DNA of 64,000 nucleotides from Pomphorhynchus laevis (GCA_012934845.2 WNNJ02001883.1:59887-123886), one strand, 5' to 3'. Shown: positions 1 to 39,007, numbered from the stretch's first letter. The notes: generated by a model not told the origin, from the sequence alone. A program made the numbers and translations.

Positions 1-155
1 TATGCATGAATGCTCATGCAAAAATATGTTTCTTGTAAATTTAAATGTCATCTTTACGATATAAATTAATAGTAGTTTTAGTTAATGTTAGTTTAATGTT
101 CATATCTAGATATACACCTTCTTTATCATCAATATTGGTTTTGTTAAGAATAAGG
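1..155 (-). mobile_element. Naiad-like PLE fragment (RT thumb), runs off the left edge
   Basis: The reverse complement matches 33425-33575 almost base for base, encoding the segment around EGVYLDMNIKLTLTKT and NIFLHEHSCIP of the Asn-rich PLE reverse transcriptase. It breaks off near 155 into unrelated AT-rich sequence. Confidence 0.85.
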
Positions 156-876
156 CTTACTGGATAAATTATATTTATTATATTTTATATTATATAAAAT
201 ATATTTCTGGTATGCATGAAATATTATTTGCTAATGATGTATTTCCTACGATGAACGTTAATTATTTAGTGTACCAAAGCAATATTAAACAAAGCAAATT
301 GTTTATTATCCATTCATAAAATGATTTTCGCTTAATAATATTTTAATAATATTTTGTCGATTTGTATATTGTAAATTTAATATTTTAATAATATTTTGTA
401 TTTCCTTTTTTTGATGCATAATTCTACATTATATCATGGAAAATTGCTTTCGGGTCAAATTTGACTTTATTGCGAACTATTCCCGAAAATACAGACTTTA
501 TTTATTCTTAGATATTTCGACTGTACTGAGCAGTCCTTTTCGATCTGAAAATATAAGAAAACATGTTAATCAAATAAAATCAATTTGTATCTATATTATA
601 ACCCTATCAGTAATAGTTTATTTCATTTGGGCAAACTTATCCCGATGTTTAGCCAGTTTATTACTCACCCTTGTGTAGATCTTGTAGATGGAATTTTAAA
701 GACCAGTTAGATTTGTTCCCTTCCATTGTAAGAAAGTTGGAAATATACAAGCCTGTAATAGGCTATCAATATAGCCTCTTTATAGCCTCCCATCACAAGA
801 GGCTATCATTATAGCAGCACAATTACTGAGTGACATGTGTAATGAGCCCAAACTATAACGAAAATATTGGGTTAAT
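156..876. other. AT-rich upstream intron sequence, nothing assigned
   Basis: Low-complexity TA-rich DNA with a repeated GGCTATCA/TAGCCTC motif near 760-810. The 80-codon frame at 436 has no recognisable features and is probably chance. Confidence 0.5.
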
Positions 877-1110
877 TTGAAAGAATGGTATACAAAGAAA
901 TCTGCATTATATTTCAGTAACAATATTTACACGCAGATTAATGGTGTAGCTATGGTGTCTTTATTGTGTCTTCATAAAATAGGGCAAACAGATAGAAAAT
1001 TTACTACAAGTGTCAGTGAACATAGGAAAGCGTTCAATTCAGCAAACTACAAATCGGCACTGACAGACCATGCGCATGAAAAGAGCCATAAAAAAAGATT
1101 TTAAAAGTGT
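877..1110 (+). mobile_element. Internally deleted canonical PLE fragment (RT fused to GIY-YIG end)
   Basis: A 75-codon frame starts with a degraded RT motif (YTQINGVAMVS; PLE consensus is QIDGVAMGS) and jumps directly into the second half of a GIY-YIG domain (KIGQTDRKFTTSVSEHRK...). The catalytic YxDD region, thumb and linker are missing, so this is a deletion derivative. Sequence to 1190 includes a diverged copy of the GACTCAGTTAGCTG terminus seen at other PLE tails. Confidence 0.65.
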
Positions 1111-1560
1111 ATTAACCAAAAATCGAAACATTTCGAAAAAAATTGATTTTTATTTATTATTTTTAATTTACGTTGACCCAGTTAGCTGTTTCACTTATTT
1201 TATAGGTATCTATAATATATCTTAAGTACCTCCAATAAATCTCATATGTGAGGAGATATTTAATACTCGATATCGAATTGGTTTTACTATAATGTGCGGT
1301 TTAATAATATTATATAAAATAATATATAAATAATTATAATAATATTACAATTTTATAAATTTTGATGTCTTTCAGTTAACCGAATTTCTAAATTATAGAT
1401 AATTTGCTAATAGTTTTGTCGTTTAGAAAAAATAATTAATATTTTAGAATAAATATGCTTTAAATTAATATATTTAAAAATATTACACAATATTAAACTA
1501 TTAAATTTAAATTTAATTACTCTTCATAGATGCACTTTCAACAAAATACTTTGCATTTAG

Positions 1561-29173
<27,613 letters not shown>

Positions 29174-29439
29174 ACGTGTGCTGATGGAGTAATTTTGTGT
29201 TATATTTTGCATCAATACTGTCTTTGTGGTTTTATGGCATTTAGACTGGAATAAAGTCAATGTACCATTTTAATTCGTAAAGAAATAAATTTCTTAAAGT
29301 GGGATAATCTTATCGGGACAAATTAGATAATTTATTATTTCGTCAATTTTTCGTTTATTTTGTGGTTATAATTTGCTATTATATCGGCATTTTTATTTAT
29401 CAATAAAAAATACCAAATAACAGTAATACCAGATACATG
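29174..29439 (+). other. ALIX 3' UTR and downstream DNA
   Basis: Short 3' UTR with two AATAAA sites, then AT-rich intergenic sequence up to the PLE cluster. Confidence 0.6.
29250..29255 (+). promoter_or_regulatory. poly(A) signal AATAAA for the ALIX transcript
   Basis: AATAAA lies 77 bp after the stop; a second AATAAA starts at 29284. Either would suit 3' cleavage of the ALIX mRNA. Confidence 0.6.
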
Positions 29440-30620
29440 AGAATAAATAATATTAGAGTTAAAAGATAAAAGTTATAAATAATGACTAAAAATATTAAAA
29501 AGTATATAAAACAACTTTTAAAGTACTTAAAGCAACTTTTAAGAGATAATAAAATGAAAGATCGTTATGTAAATATAAGAAGTTTTTCTAAGGATACCAT
29601 ATGTTCAATAAATCAAAAATTAATTAACGACTATGATAGGCTAAGTTGTATAATAGACAATTATTGTAATACAAAATACTATAATCGTACAATAAATGTT
29701 AATAATAACAATAGAAAATATACATTAACCATAAACTTCATTAATAAATGTATAGATATCATAAATATAGACGGACTTTTAAATAATTCTAAAAGTAAAG
29801 AAATAATAGGGTCAGATTTAAGTAAATATATTCCTAAAATAAGGTATAAAATCCTACCACCATTAGGACGAAAAATTTGTAATTATAATAAAGAATTAAA
29901 ATCAATATGTAACGATAATATTAGAAACATGATGGAAACATAATGCAATTGTAAAAGTCTTAGTTTTAATAAAATAAATGAAAATATATGTACCATAATC
30001 TAGAATTGATTCAAAATTGTGAATTAAGAAAGCTGCTATCAAAAAGGTATAAATATAGATTAAATAATAACAACGACAAAAATAAAATTTACAATTCGTT
30101 ATATAATAACTTAAATGATTACTTTAGTAAGCTGATTAATAGTAAAAGCTTGAATATATCTAAGACAAACATTTGAAAATATTATATATTTGATAAAATT
30201 AAAAATAAAATGAAAATAACAAACAATTACAAAAGGAAAGATAAAATTAATAAATATATGTATGAAGAACTTACTAATTTAAAGGATAACTATATAATAA
30301 CAACTATTGATAAAGCTAGTAATAACTTTGTCTTCATATGCAAAAAGCTTTATTATGATATACTAATGAAAGAGGATAATTCTAATGATTTAAATGTAAA
30401 TCGAACAGAAAATATAATAACAATAGAAAATATACATTAACCATAAACTTCATTAATAAGTGTATATATAACATAAATATAGCCGGACTTTTAAATAATT
30501 CTAAAAGTAAAGAAATAATAGGGTCAAATTTAATTAAATATATTCCTAAAATAAGGTATAAGTTGTTACCGCCATTAGAAAACATATCAATATTAAATCA
30601 AAAACTATTAGAAAGATAAG
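29440..30620 (+). mobile_element. Naiad-like PLE copy: RT N-terminal region, rearranged
   Basis: The frame at 29482-29943 is Asn/Lys/Ile-rich (RDNKMKDRYVNIRSFSKDTI, KEIIGSDLSKYIPKIRYKIL, PPLGRKICNYNKELKSICND) and continues through two more frames to DNYIITTIDKASNNFVFICK, the block just upstream of the RT palm. At ~30400 it jumps back to an earlier segment (NNNRKYT...) and at ~30580 into the C-terminal end of the endonuclease, so the copy is a mosaic. In-frame stops abound. Confidence 0.85.
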
Positions 30621-30639
30621 ATTTTTGGTTAAAAGTTAC

Positions 30640-32090
30640 ATGTTCTCAACAATATTGGAAAAATACGTAAGTACTAATGATTTCAATTTTAGATCTTTTA
30701 AATGTAACAGAAAAATTGTATAGTTTGTGATGTTATAAATAATAATTGTATCGTAAGTAATACGACAAACAAATGTTTTTCATTAAATATTAATAATAAT
30801 TGTAACTGCAATACAGCAGGTGTAGTGTATCTTATACAATGTACAAATGGATTGCAATATATAGGAAACACATATCAAATGTTAAAAACTAGGTTTAGAC
30901 AACACATATATAATATACAGCATAATAGTCAAACTATATTTCATAAACATATGAGATTAATAGGACATGATATTAAAAACTGTAAATTATTTATTTTAGA
31001 ACATATTATCGAAGAAAACATTTCAATATTAAATCAAAAACTATTAGAAAAAGAAGATTTTTGGATTAAAACACTTAATTCCATGTACCCATTAGGATTG
31101 AATGACGTGGTACAAGGAATTGGCAGAAGTAGTATAATACATAATAAACAACTATATTATAATAATCCGGTTAAACGCAAACCAAGAAGTCATGGTGATA
31201 AAAAGAATAGGAAAAATAGAGTTAAAAATATTAAAAAAGATATGTAGATAAATGAACGATTAGAAATATTAAAACAACTTTTAAGTGATAATAAGCTAAA
31301 AGATCTGTATGTAAATATAAGAAGTTTTTCTAAAGATATCATTTGTTCAATAAATCAAAAATTAATTAACGACTATGATAGGCTAAGTTGTATAATAGAC
31401 AGTTATTGAAATACAAAATACTATAATCATACAATAAATGTAAATAATAACAATAGAAAATATACATTAACCATAAACTTCATTAATAAATGTATAGATA
31501 ACATAAATATAGCCGGACTTTTAAATAATTCTAAAAGTAAAGAAATAATAGGGTCAGATTTAAGTAAATATATTCCTAAAATAAGGTATAAACTCCTACC
31601 ACCATTAGGACGAAAAATTTGTAATTATAATAAAGAATTAAAATCAATATGTAACGATAATATTAGAAACATAATGGAAACAGAATGCAATTGTAAAAGT
31701 TTTAGTTTTGATAAAATAAATGAACATATATGTACCCATAATCTAGAATTAATTGAAAATTGTGAATTAAGAAAGCTGCTATCAAAAGGGTATAAATATA
31801 GATTAAATAATAACAACGACAAAAATAAAATTTACAATTCGTTATATAATAACTTAAATGATTACTTTAGTAAGCTGATTAATAGTGAAAGCTCGAATAT
31901 ATCTAAGATAAAAATTTGGAAAGATTATATATTTGATAAATATAAAAATAAAATGAAAATAACAAACAATTATAAAAGAAAAGATAAAATTAATAAAGAT
32001 ATGTATAAAGAACTTACTAAATTAAAGGATAACTATATAATAACAACTATTGATAATGCTAGTAATAACTTAATAATATTTCTAATAATA
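30640..32090 (+). mobile_element. Naiad-like PLE copy with GIY-YIG endonuclease before RT
   Basis: From ~30717 an open stretch gives NCIVCDVINNNCIVSNTTNK (CxxC finger), CNCNTAGVVYLIQCTNGLQY and IGNTYQMLKTRFRQHIYN (GIY-YIG with Arg and His), LLEKEDFWIKTLNSMYPLGL, then KKNRKNRVKNIKKDM. One TAG later the same frame runs on into INERLEILKQLLSDNKLKDL and the RT N-terminal region, ending in NYIITTIDNASNN. In the sister copy at 36.4 kb that TAG is TAT, so EN and RT were one ORF with EN first. The RT palm itself is missing here. Confidence 0.88.
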
Positions 32091-32660
32091 TAAACCGGTA
32101 TACCTAAAATAAGGTATAAGCTGTTACCACCATTAGGACGAAAAATTTGTAATTATAATAAAGAATTAAAATCAATATGTAAGAATGATATAAGAAACAT
32201 TATAGAAACTGAATGCAAGTAGTTTGTAAGTAGTTATAATCAAGAAACTTATGATCAAAAGTTTCTTACAATTTTGAAAAAGGCTAACTAAGCCGAAACG
32301 TAAATAAAACCAATAGTGTCTCACCTTGTTTCAATCTTGTTTTGAAATTATAAATTCAAAAAGAATGTGTTATTGTATTCAAGGAAATCCTAGGCAGTGG
32401 TTTAAACCTTATATATAATGAATAAAAATCGAATGAAATCATTTTTTTATTTAAAATCTAAAGCTTTCAGGAAGTTTCACTTCTTTAGTAGTATCACTTT
32501 TGAAATTGCAATTTGCACTTCCGGAAGAATTTTGATCAGATAAGAAGGATAAAAATTAAGGAAGGTGATATGTGTGTTGCTCATAAAGCATTTTGTAAGC
32601 AATCGTTCTTCCTATCCAAAACTGTTCTATATTCTTTCTTTCATTCGTATTTATTAATTC
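32091..32660 (+). repeat. ~540-bp segment duplicated at 36765-37300
   Basis: Starts ACCGGTATACCTAAAATAAG, passes a short RT N-terminal scrap, then non-coding DNA with GAAAAAGGCTAACTAAGCC / GAAACG and CTTCCGGAAGAATTTTGATC. The second copy differs at only a few positions. Both are attached to truncated Naiad-like copies, so it marks one deletion-derivative lineage. Confidence 0.85.
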
Positions 32661-32689
32661 ACTTTCTAGGATTAATATGATATGAGATG

Positions 32690-33155
32690 AGATGACATAA
32701 GATGATGTGACCTGGATTTTCACATATGTGTCTTACCACACCATAATTCTTCGTTCTGATTTTGCTGGTATCGTACCTTCTATTGTTTGGTCTTATGTTT
32801 ATTGCCTTTTCAGTTTCGCTGATGTACTCTTCTCCACAAGATTGACAAGTATATGCATAGATATTCCCTTCCTATTTACAGTTCGATTTATGCTTCAAGC
32901 GATATCTCACTCCCGTTTTTGTAGCTTCAAACTATTCCGTTATAAGCATATCATCACAACACTTGCATCGGAATTGTCTACCAGGTTTGATGTAGCCTTT
33001 AGGCGATGTCATCGAGGTATTCTTCTTTCCAGGATTCTTACAAACAATATTACGTATGGCTAAACCAGTTGAAAAGCATGATGTTACTTTGTTTGTACAA
33101 GCAGCCAGTAATGGGTCAAGTTGCTGTTTTGATACTCCTTTCAAGGTCTGCATAC
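32690..33155 (-). mobile_element. GIY-YIG endonuclease fragment of a different PLE, nested
   Basis: Minus strand: KGVSKQQLDPLLAACTNKVT, YIKPGRQFRCKCCDDMLITE (finger), then NIYAYTCQSCGEEYISETEK and AINIR (GIY-YIG core with YIG decayed to YIS). It sits between two + strand Naiad-like pieces and ends exactly where RT sequence resumes (GTAGGGACATC). Confidence 0.7.
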
Positions 33156-33159
33156 GACA

Positions 33160-34180
33160 TGTGATATTCGAATTAAAAGTAGGGACATCTATATTTAGAC
33201 AAGTAAAAGGTGTTCCAATGGGTGGTAATAGTAGCCCAATTATAGCTGACTTGTTTTTAAGCTTTATAGAATATGAATTTGGTCATAACTGTTTAAAAAA
33301 TAAATCTTAATTATATAAATATATGAAATATATGTTCGATACATTGATGATATATGTGTATTTAATTCTAATAATTTTTATTCAATCAGTGAACAAATTT
33401 ATCCAGAAAGCCTTATTCTTAACAAAACCAATATTAATGATAAAGAAGGTGTATATCTAGATATGAACATTAAATTAACATTAACTAAAACTACTATTAA
33501 TTTATATCGTAAAGATGACATATTTAAATTTACAAGAAACATATTTTTGCATGAGCATTCATGCATACCATATAATATAAAATATAATACATTAAATAAT
33601 GAAATTTTAAGAATTGCAACAATATGTAATGATATTGGCTTTCTTCAAAATCATTTAAATAATTTAATAGATACATATTTTAAACTAGGTTACTATAAAA
33701 ATAACATCAAGCAGAAAATAGTAAAATATATAAATCAACACAATAATATAAAGAATAAATTTAAACTCTTAAGTGGCAAATTTTTATGGATGGATAATAA
33801 ATAATATACTTTGTATTAGAATAAGATACTAGATAGTTATTTCAGAGGAAATACATCATTAGCATGTATTTGGCCCCGCTGCTATGTTGGGTAGAGGAGT
33901 TAGGGGCCGAAACCTGATAGCATAGCAGTTCCTCCTGATGACCTCTAATTCTTATTCTGATACAACGTCTGTTATTTATTAGTCAATTCATAAAAATGAC
34001 GTTTATTTTAAATTTTATTTTTTATTTTTATTTTTTTTAACTTGATTTAAATTATAGAAAATCTAAAAACAATTATTAATTTTATTATTTAATTATTAAA
34101 TTTTGATTTAGCATTATTATGTTTTGTTTATTTTATAATTATATTTAATACTTAGACTCAGTTAGCTGATTTAATTAATA
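33160..34180 (+). mobile_element. Naiad-like PLE copy: RT palm to 3' terminus
   Basis: GTSIFRQVKGVPMGGNSSPI (motif B'), a one-base frameshift, RYIDDICVFNSNN with catalytic YIDD at 33340-33351, EGVYLDMNIKLTLTKTTINL, NIFLHEHSCIPYNIKYNTLN, NNEILRIATICNDIGFLQNH, and stop after GKFLWMDNK at 33804. This is the fullest RT C-terminal half in the window. The non-coding 3' region follows with the pseudoknot-like pairs and ends in ACTCAGTTAGCTGATTT. Confidence 0.9.
33838..33960 (+). ncRNA. Conserved foldable element in PLE 3' region
   Basis: TTGGCCCC-G-CTGCTATG-TTGGG-TAGAGG-...-GGGGCC-GAAACCTGATAG-CATAGCAG-...-CCTCTA. GGCCCC/GGGGCC and CTGCTATG/CATAGCAG cross each other (pseudoknot geometry), and TAGAGG/CCTCTA is a third pair. 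Other copies: 4015-4100, 45165-45260 (+) and 19720-19800 (-). Function unknown. Confidence 0.45.
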
Positions 34181-34489
34181 CAACGTGTATTTCTAATTTC
34201 ACGTTCGGATGGTTTGAACAGCAACTGTGATCTTTCCATTTAGTCGACTGTCTTAATTTAACGATTAATCTGACGTGTGGTGTATCCGTGACCCATCATT
34301 TCTTTTTGAAATCTAGATACACATTCGCGATATGTATCTTTATTAGAGCAAATCTTCTTAAAGCGAATTAGCTCGTTCTTCAAAATTAAAAGTTTGAGCT
34401 TTTGTGGATGAGCACTACTAGCATGAACAATTGAGCGTGTGCCCTCGAACTTTAAGTATAAGTTCGAGGGCTTAAGTTCGTGTATAAGT

Positions 34490-35135
34490 TCGTGCCCTTG
34501 AACTTAAAGTATAAGTATAGGAATCGTTTACCATTTGTTTCCAGATTTATTAATGAGCAGAACATCAATAAAGCTTATTTTACCATCACTGACAAAGGTA
34601 AGCGAGAACTATAATTTAGAATGCATGTTTAGCTCTCGAATAAAATTTTTAGCTCCTTAGAACCATGTTCCCATAGACAGAAAATGTCATCGATATATCG
34701 AAGCCATATTTTCGGTTTCAGCGTCTGTTTTTCAATAAATTACTGCTCACTTCAGACTTGTATAAACTTGCTCAAGACTGTGCCAACTAGGCTTCCCATC
34801 ACCGTTACTTGGAGTTGTTTATAAAGTTTATCATTGAAATTGAACGTATTTGATTCAAGTATAAGCTTGAGATATTCAATTAGTCGTTTACTCTATGTTC
34901 CAAATTCGTTTTTAGACAGAATGCTCGAAATCGTTTCGAGTCCCCTTTCCGTATCGATAGACGTATATAAAGATTCAACGTCAAGAGTTATAATAATGGA
35001 GTCATCATTGAAGTATGTGCAAATTTCCGTATCGATATGTCTATCGATACGAAAAGTGGATTCGAAACGATTTCGAGCATTCTGTCTAAAAACGAATTTG
35101 GGACGGGGAGTAATGAGTAATCCATAGATGTACAT
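34490..35135 (-). mobile_element. Canonical PLE RT fragment
   Basis: Minus strand: IIITLDVESLYTSIDTERGL (motif A), FNDKLYKQLQVTVMGSLVGT (motif B, normally VxMGSP), PKIWLRYIDDIFCLWEHG (YIDD at 34686-34697), FSLTFVSDGKISFIDVLLIN (thumb). Several stops. The N-terminal part (35030-35103) is an inverted duplicate of 34900-34965. Confidence 0.85.
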
Positions 35136-35149
35136 GGCATCAAGATTCT

Positions 35150-36130
35150 CTCAGTCAAAGATCAATGATCGATTTTGTAATCGTTTCATCTGATCTGCGA
35201 CGTTATGTTCTAGACACTCGTATGAAGCGAGGGATTGAGCTGTCAACCGATCACTACCTTGTAGTTAGTAAACTTCGATGGGAGGATCGGGTGCTAGAGA
35301 AGTCTGATAAATCCGAACACTGTGTGAGGGCGTGCTGGAAACTTCTAGCAGATGTTTCTGTCAAAACAACGTTTTTCTGGCTACATCAGGGAGCACTTCA
35401 CTCGGTTGCCAGAAGAGGTGAAGAGCATTGATCAGGAATGGGAGATGTTCAGATCCTCGCCCTACCAAAGCAACAGTGAAAATTTGTGGCTCGCAGGCCT
35501 TAGGTGCTTGTCGCGGAGAAAATACTCGACCTGCTTGGTGGACTACAACAGTTAGAGATTTTGTCCAACCGAAGAAGCTGGCTGATAAGGAAACTTTGTC
35601 AGATAAATCAGTGGAAGATGTAGACAAGTACCGAAGGGCAAAGGAGCTTCAGCTCGAACAGTTACCGAAGCAATAAGGCGGTTTGGGAGAAGTTTGAAGA
35701 GCACTTAGTGCTTGATTATAGGTCAGCTTCGAAGATGTTCTGGCGGACGATCAGGAATTTGCGTATTAGAAAGCAGAATACTCATCAAACTGTCTATGAT
35801 AAGAGATGATCTATGCTGATTTACATTGAAGAAATTCTCGGTTGTTAATAAGAGCATTTTAGGAGTATCCTTAATCCGGCGAATATATCCTCGCTTATAG
35901 AAGTAGAGCCTTTAGAACCAACAGAAAAGCTCATCTCTCTGAAAGAGGTCATTGCTTTTGATAAAAAACTTAATGACAAGTCTTCTGGAGCAGCCTTCTG
36001 GCCGAAGGACCAAATGTTCCAAGTGTCTTAATAGCTATCTGCACAAATGAGTATTGAGTATGATCAATACAATCGTACTTGTGCGTTTTCAATTTCTCTG
36101 CATCCATTAAGACACATTCTGTGCCAACGA
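35150..36130 (+). mobile_element. EEP-type non-LTR fragment (RTE-like), degenerate
   Basis: MIDFVIVSSDLRRYVLDTRM, KRGIELSTDHYLVVSKLRW is the C-terminal end of an apurinic-type endonuclease (SDH catalytic pair). After frameshifts come ACRGENTRPAWWTTTVRDFV, ASKMFWRTIRNLRIRKQN and SLKEVIAFDKKLNDKSSGAA, the region leading into RT. It stops before the RT catalytic motifs. The clade is uncertain; I favour RTE-like from the STDHxLVVSxxRW wording. Confidence 0.65.
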
Positions 36131-36189
36131 TGGCACGAGTAAGGTGACTCTTTGCCCGCGTGTTTGGACATGTTACGGCATAATAGTTA

Positions 36190-36765
36190 AAAAAACTGTA
36201 ATCTATTTATTTTAGAGCATATTATCGAAGAAAATAAGTCAAAATTAAATCAAAAACTATTAGAAAGAGAAGATTTTTGTATAAAAACGCTTAATTCCAT
36301 GTACCCATTAGGATTAAATGACGTGGTACAAGAAATTGGCAGAAGTAGTATAGTACATAATAAACAACTTTATTATAATAATCCGGTTAAACGCAAGCCA
36401 AGAAGTCATGGCGATAAAAGGAATAAGAAAAATTGAGTTAAAAATATTAAAAAGATGTATACAAATGAACAATTAGAAATATTAAAACAACTTTTAAGAG
36501 AAAATAAGCTGAAAGATCTTTAACTAAATATAAGAAGTTTTTCTAAAAAATATTATTTGTTCAATAAATCAAAAATTAATTAACGACTATGATAGGCTAA
36601 GTTGTATAATAGACAGTTATTGTAATACAAAATACTATAATCGTACAATAAATGTTAATAATAACAATAGAAAATATACACTGATCATAAAATTCATTAA
36701 TAAATGTATAGATAACATAAATATAGGTAGAGTTTAAATGATCCTTAAAGTAATGAAATAATATA
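36190..36765 (+). mobile_element. Naiad-like PLE copy: endonuclease C-term joined to RT N-term
   Basis: LEHIIEENKSKLNQKLLERE, NSMYPLGLNDVVQEIGRSSI, then RKPRSHGDKRNKKN, a TGA, VKNIKKMYTNEQLEILKQLL and RENKLKDL in one frame. This copy lacks the TAG found at 31245, which shows the EN-RT junction was coding. Confidence 0.85.
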
Positions 36766-37700
36766 AACCGGTATACCTAAAATAAGGTATAAGTTGTTAC
36801 CACCATTAGGACGAAAAATTTGTAATTATAATAAAGAATTAAAATCAATATGTAAGAATGATATAAGAAACATTATAGAAACTGAATGCAAGTAGTTTGT
36901 AAGTAGTTATAATCAAGAAACTTATGATCAAAAGTTTCTTACAATTTTGAAAAAGGCTAACTAAGCCGAAACGTAAATAAAACCAATAGTATCTCACCTT
37001 GTTTCAATCTTGTTTTGAAATTATAAATTCAAAAAGAATGTGTTATTGTATTCAAGGAAATCCTAGGCAGTGGTTTAAACCTTATATATAATGAATAAAA
37101 ATCGAATGAAATCATTTTTTATTTAAAATCTAAAGCTTTCAGGAAGTTTTACTTCTTTAGTAGTAGTATCACTTTTGAAATTGCAATTTGCACTTCCGGA
37201 AGAATTTTGATCAGATAAGGAGGATAAAAATTAAGGAAGGTGATATGTGTGTTGCTTATAAAGCATTTTGTAAGCAATCGTTCTTCCTATCCAAAACTGT
37301 TTTATATTCTTTAAAAATTTTTAAAGAATATTATTATATATTCTTTAAAATGTTCTATATGACGAAAATTTTTAATTATTATAAAGAATTGAAATCAATA
37401 TGTAAGAATGATATCAGAAACATTATAGAAACTGAATGCAATTGTAGAAGTCTTGTTTTAGATAAAATAAACATAATATAAATATAAATATTTTAGTTTT
37501 AAACAAAAACTTGAGATTAAGCTCGAATTATCCTTGAAATTTAAATTTATCTGATTTATACTTGAAATTGAAAAGTATAGGCAACACATATATTATACAA
37601 CTATAAATAAATACAGCATAATATTCAAACTATATTTTATAAGCATATGAGATTTATAGGGTATTATATTAAAAACTAAGTTATTTATTTATCCTTGAAA
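36766..37700 (+). mobile_element. Naiad-like remnants: second copy of the 540-bp segment and EN/RT scraps
   Basis: 36766-37300 repeats 32091-32640. 37370-37490 encodes FNYYKELKSICKNDIRNIIE (RT N-terminal region). 37570-37690 is a decayed endonuclease piece matching AGACAACACATATATAATAT...ATGAGATTAATAGG of 30900. Confidence 0.8.
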
Positions 37701-38581
37701 TTAAACAGTTCAATAGAATGACAAAGCATATTATATTGTAAAAAACAATATTTTTAAAACTCCTTTAAATTAAAGCATGTTTCGTGTGTTATAATGCGCT
37801 GTTAATTACTTTAATTTAATTAATTTTTCAACTAATTCTTCAATTAATTTTTCTAATATCAAAATTTATTTTTCGTTAAAAGTGTTTCCCACATATGCTT
37901 TACTCAAATGTGTTTATGTGAACTCTCCCATTAAATATGGGAAAGCAATAAAAAGTTGATTCGCTTTACAATAAAGCATATGTGAAAAAATAATTCCGGC
38001 TAATGGTGTTTTGATAAAATAATTGGTTGTAAATTTACAAATCACGATCTACTAATGCCTTCCTTTTTTATTAACAGTGAAAGCATTGGATTTATCGTTC
38101 GGTATTGCCTAATATTCAAAAATATTGACAGCCAGTCAATAGTTTCTAGAATAAAGTTATAAAAATATTTTTACATTAAGTAAACCAATTGGCCAAATAA
38201 TGTCCGAGGTGAGTATATTAATTGCATGAGAAACAATGTCAATATCGAAAAAGACGAAAAAATGCACGACCCATTACAATTTTTATGTAACAATTTTGTA
38301 GGTTTATTTTATTCGAAAATAGTTATGTAAGAGATATGCGAATTTTTGTTAGAGCGTACTAAAAGCTGCACTAATACACCTTTTTTATCATTCTACTTCG
38401 ACAGTCAGCAATATTTAACTATACATTTCTTTAAACATTATCAGAGGTGAAATTAAAGGTCGATATTTCTATTCGATGTTGGTTAACCAAATTGATATTG
38501 TGCGAAATAGGGGTTAGTGATGTTGATCCAAATACAGGACTAGATCTGTGTAGATAGATAAAATTAATTTGCTTTACGTGT
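37701..38581. other. Intergenic AT-rich DNA, nothing assigned
   Basis: No transposon coding recognised. Several plausible acceptors and donors occur, but no exon can be defended. Confidence 0.45.
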
Positions 38582-39007
38582 ATGGGTTCAACCTTATCAA
38601 ACAACACACACTACATGCCGAATACTTTGGTACACGATGACTGTAAGAGGAGGGCAAAAGACCGATCACAAGCAACAAATAACCGTAATGACATAAGCGA
38701 ACCGTCGTACACATCAGTACTTAGAAAGAAGGAGAAAGAGGACAAAGCACCACCACATCTAAGGGATAAAAATCTACGTCGAAAATTGCTAGTGTCAGTT
38801 CAATCTGTGAATAATTTCTGTTTTATGAGTACGCGAAGAACTAAGTCACAATACGAATCCATATCAGCAGTTCATCTTAATAATAGAAAACCTGTTATTT
38901 CATCATATTTAAAGAACCAAGACATAAACTATCCAATAAAAACTCACGAGGTTGCATTTCTTCCGGAATATCCAATAAAAGGTATTCTAACAGAGGCTAG
39001 TTTTAAG
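38582..39007 (+). CDS. Unassigned coding exon candidate, 142 codons to a strong donor
   Basis: Open from ATG (MGSTLSNNTHYMPNTLVHDD) through a charged, Lys/Arg-rich middle to HEVAFLPEYPIKGILTEASF-K, where AAG|GTAATT forms a good 5' splice site; translation past it stops within 10 codons. Its composition is unlike the surrounding transposons and balanced like a host protein. Gly2 and Ser5 could suit N-myristoylation, but that is weak. No family recognised, and no partner exon found before the window fills with transposons again. Confidence 0.4.

Noticed and set aside
436-678. 80-codon ATG frame left of the first ALIX exon
   Set aside because: No domain, AT-driven composition, no splice or regulatory context; chance frame in AT-rich DNA.
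1528-1560. Alternative ALIX acceptor at 1528-1529
   Set aside because: Frame stays open, but the ten extra residues do not resemble ALIX, whereas the acceptor at 1560 starts at the conserved ASLNLP block.
33838-33960. PLE 3' region as a hammerhead (GAAAC and CTGATGA both present)
   Set aside because: Between the two strands no stem III and no cleavable site could be paired; kept only as an unassigned fold.
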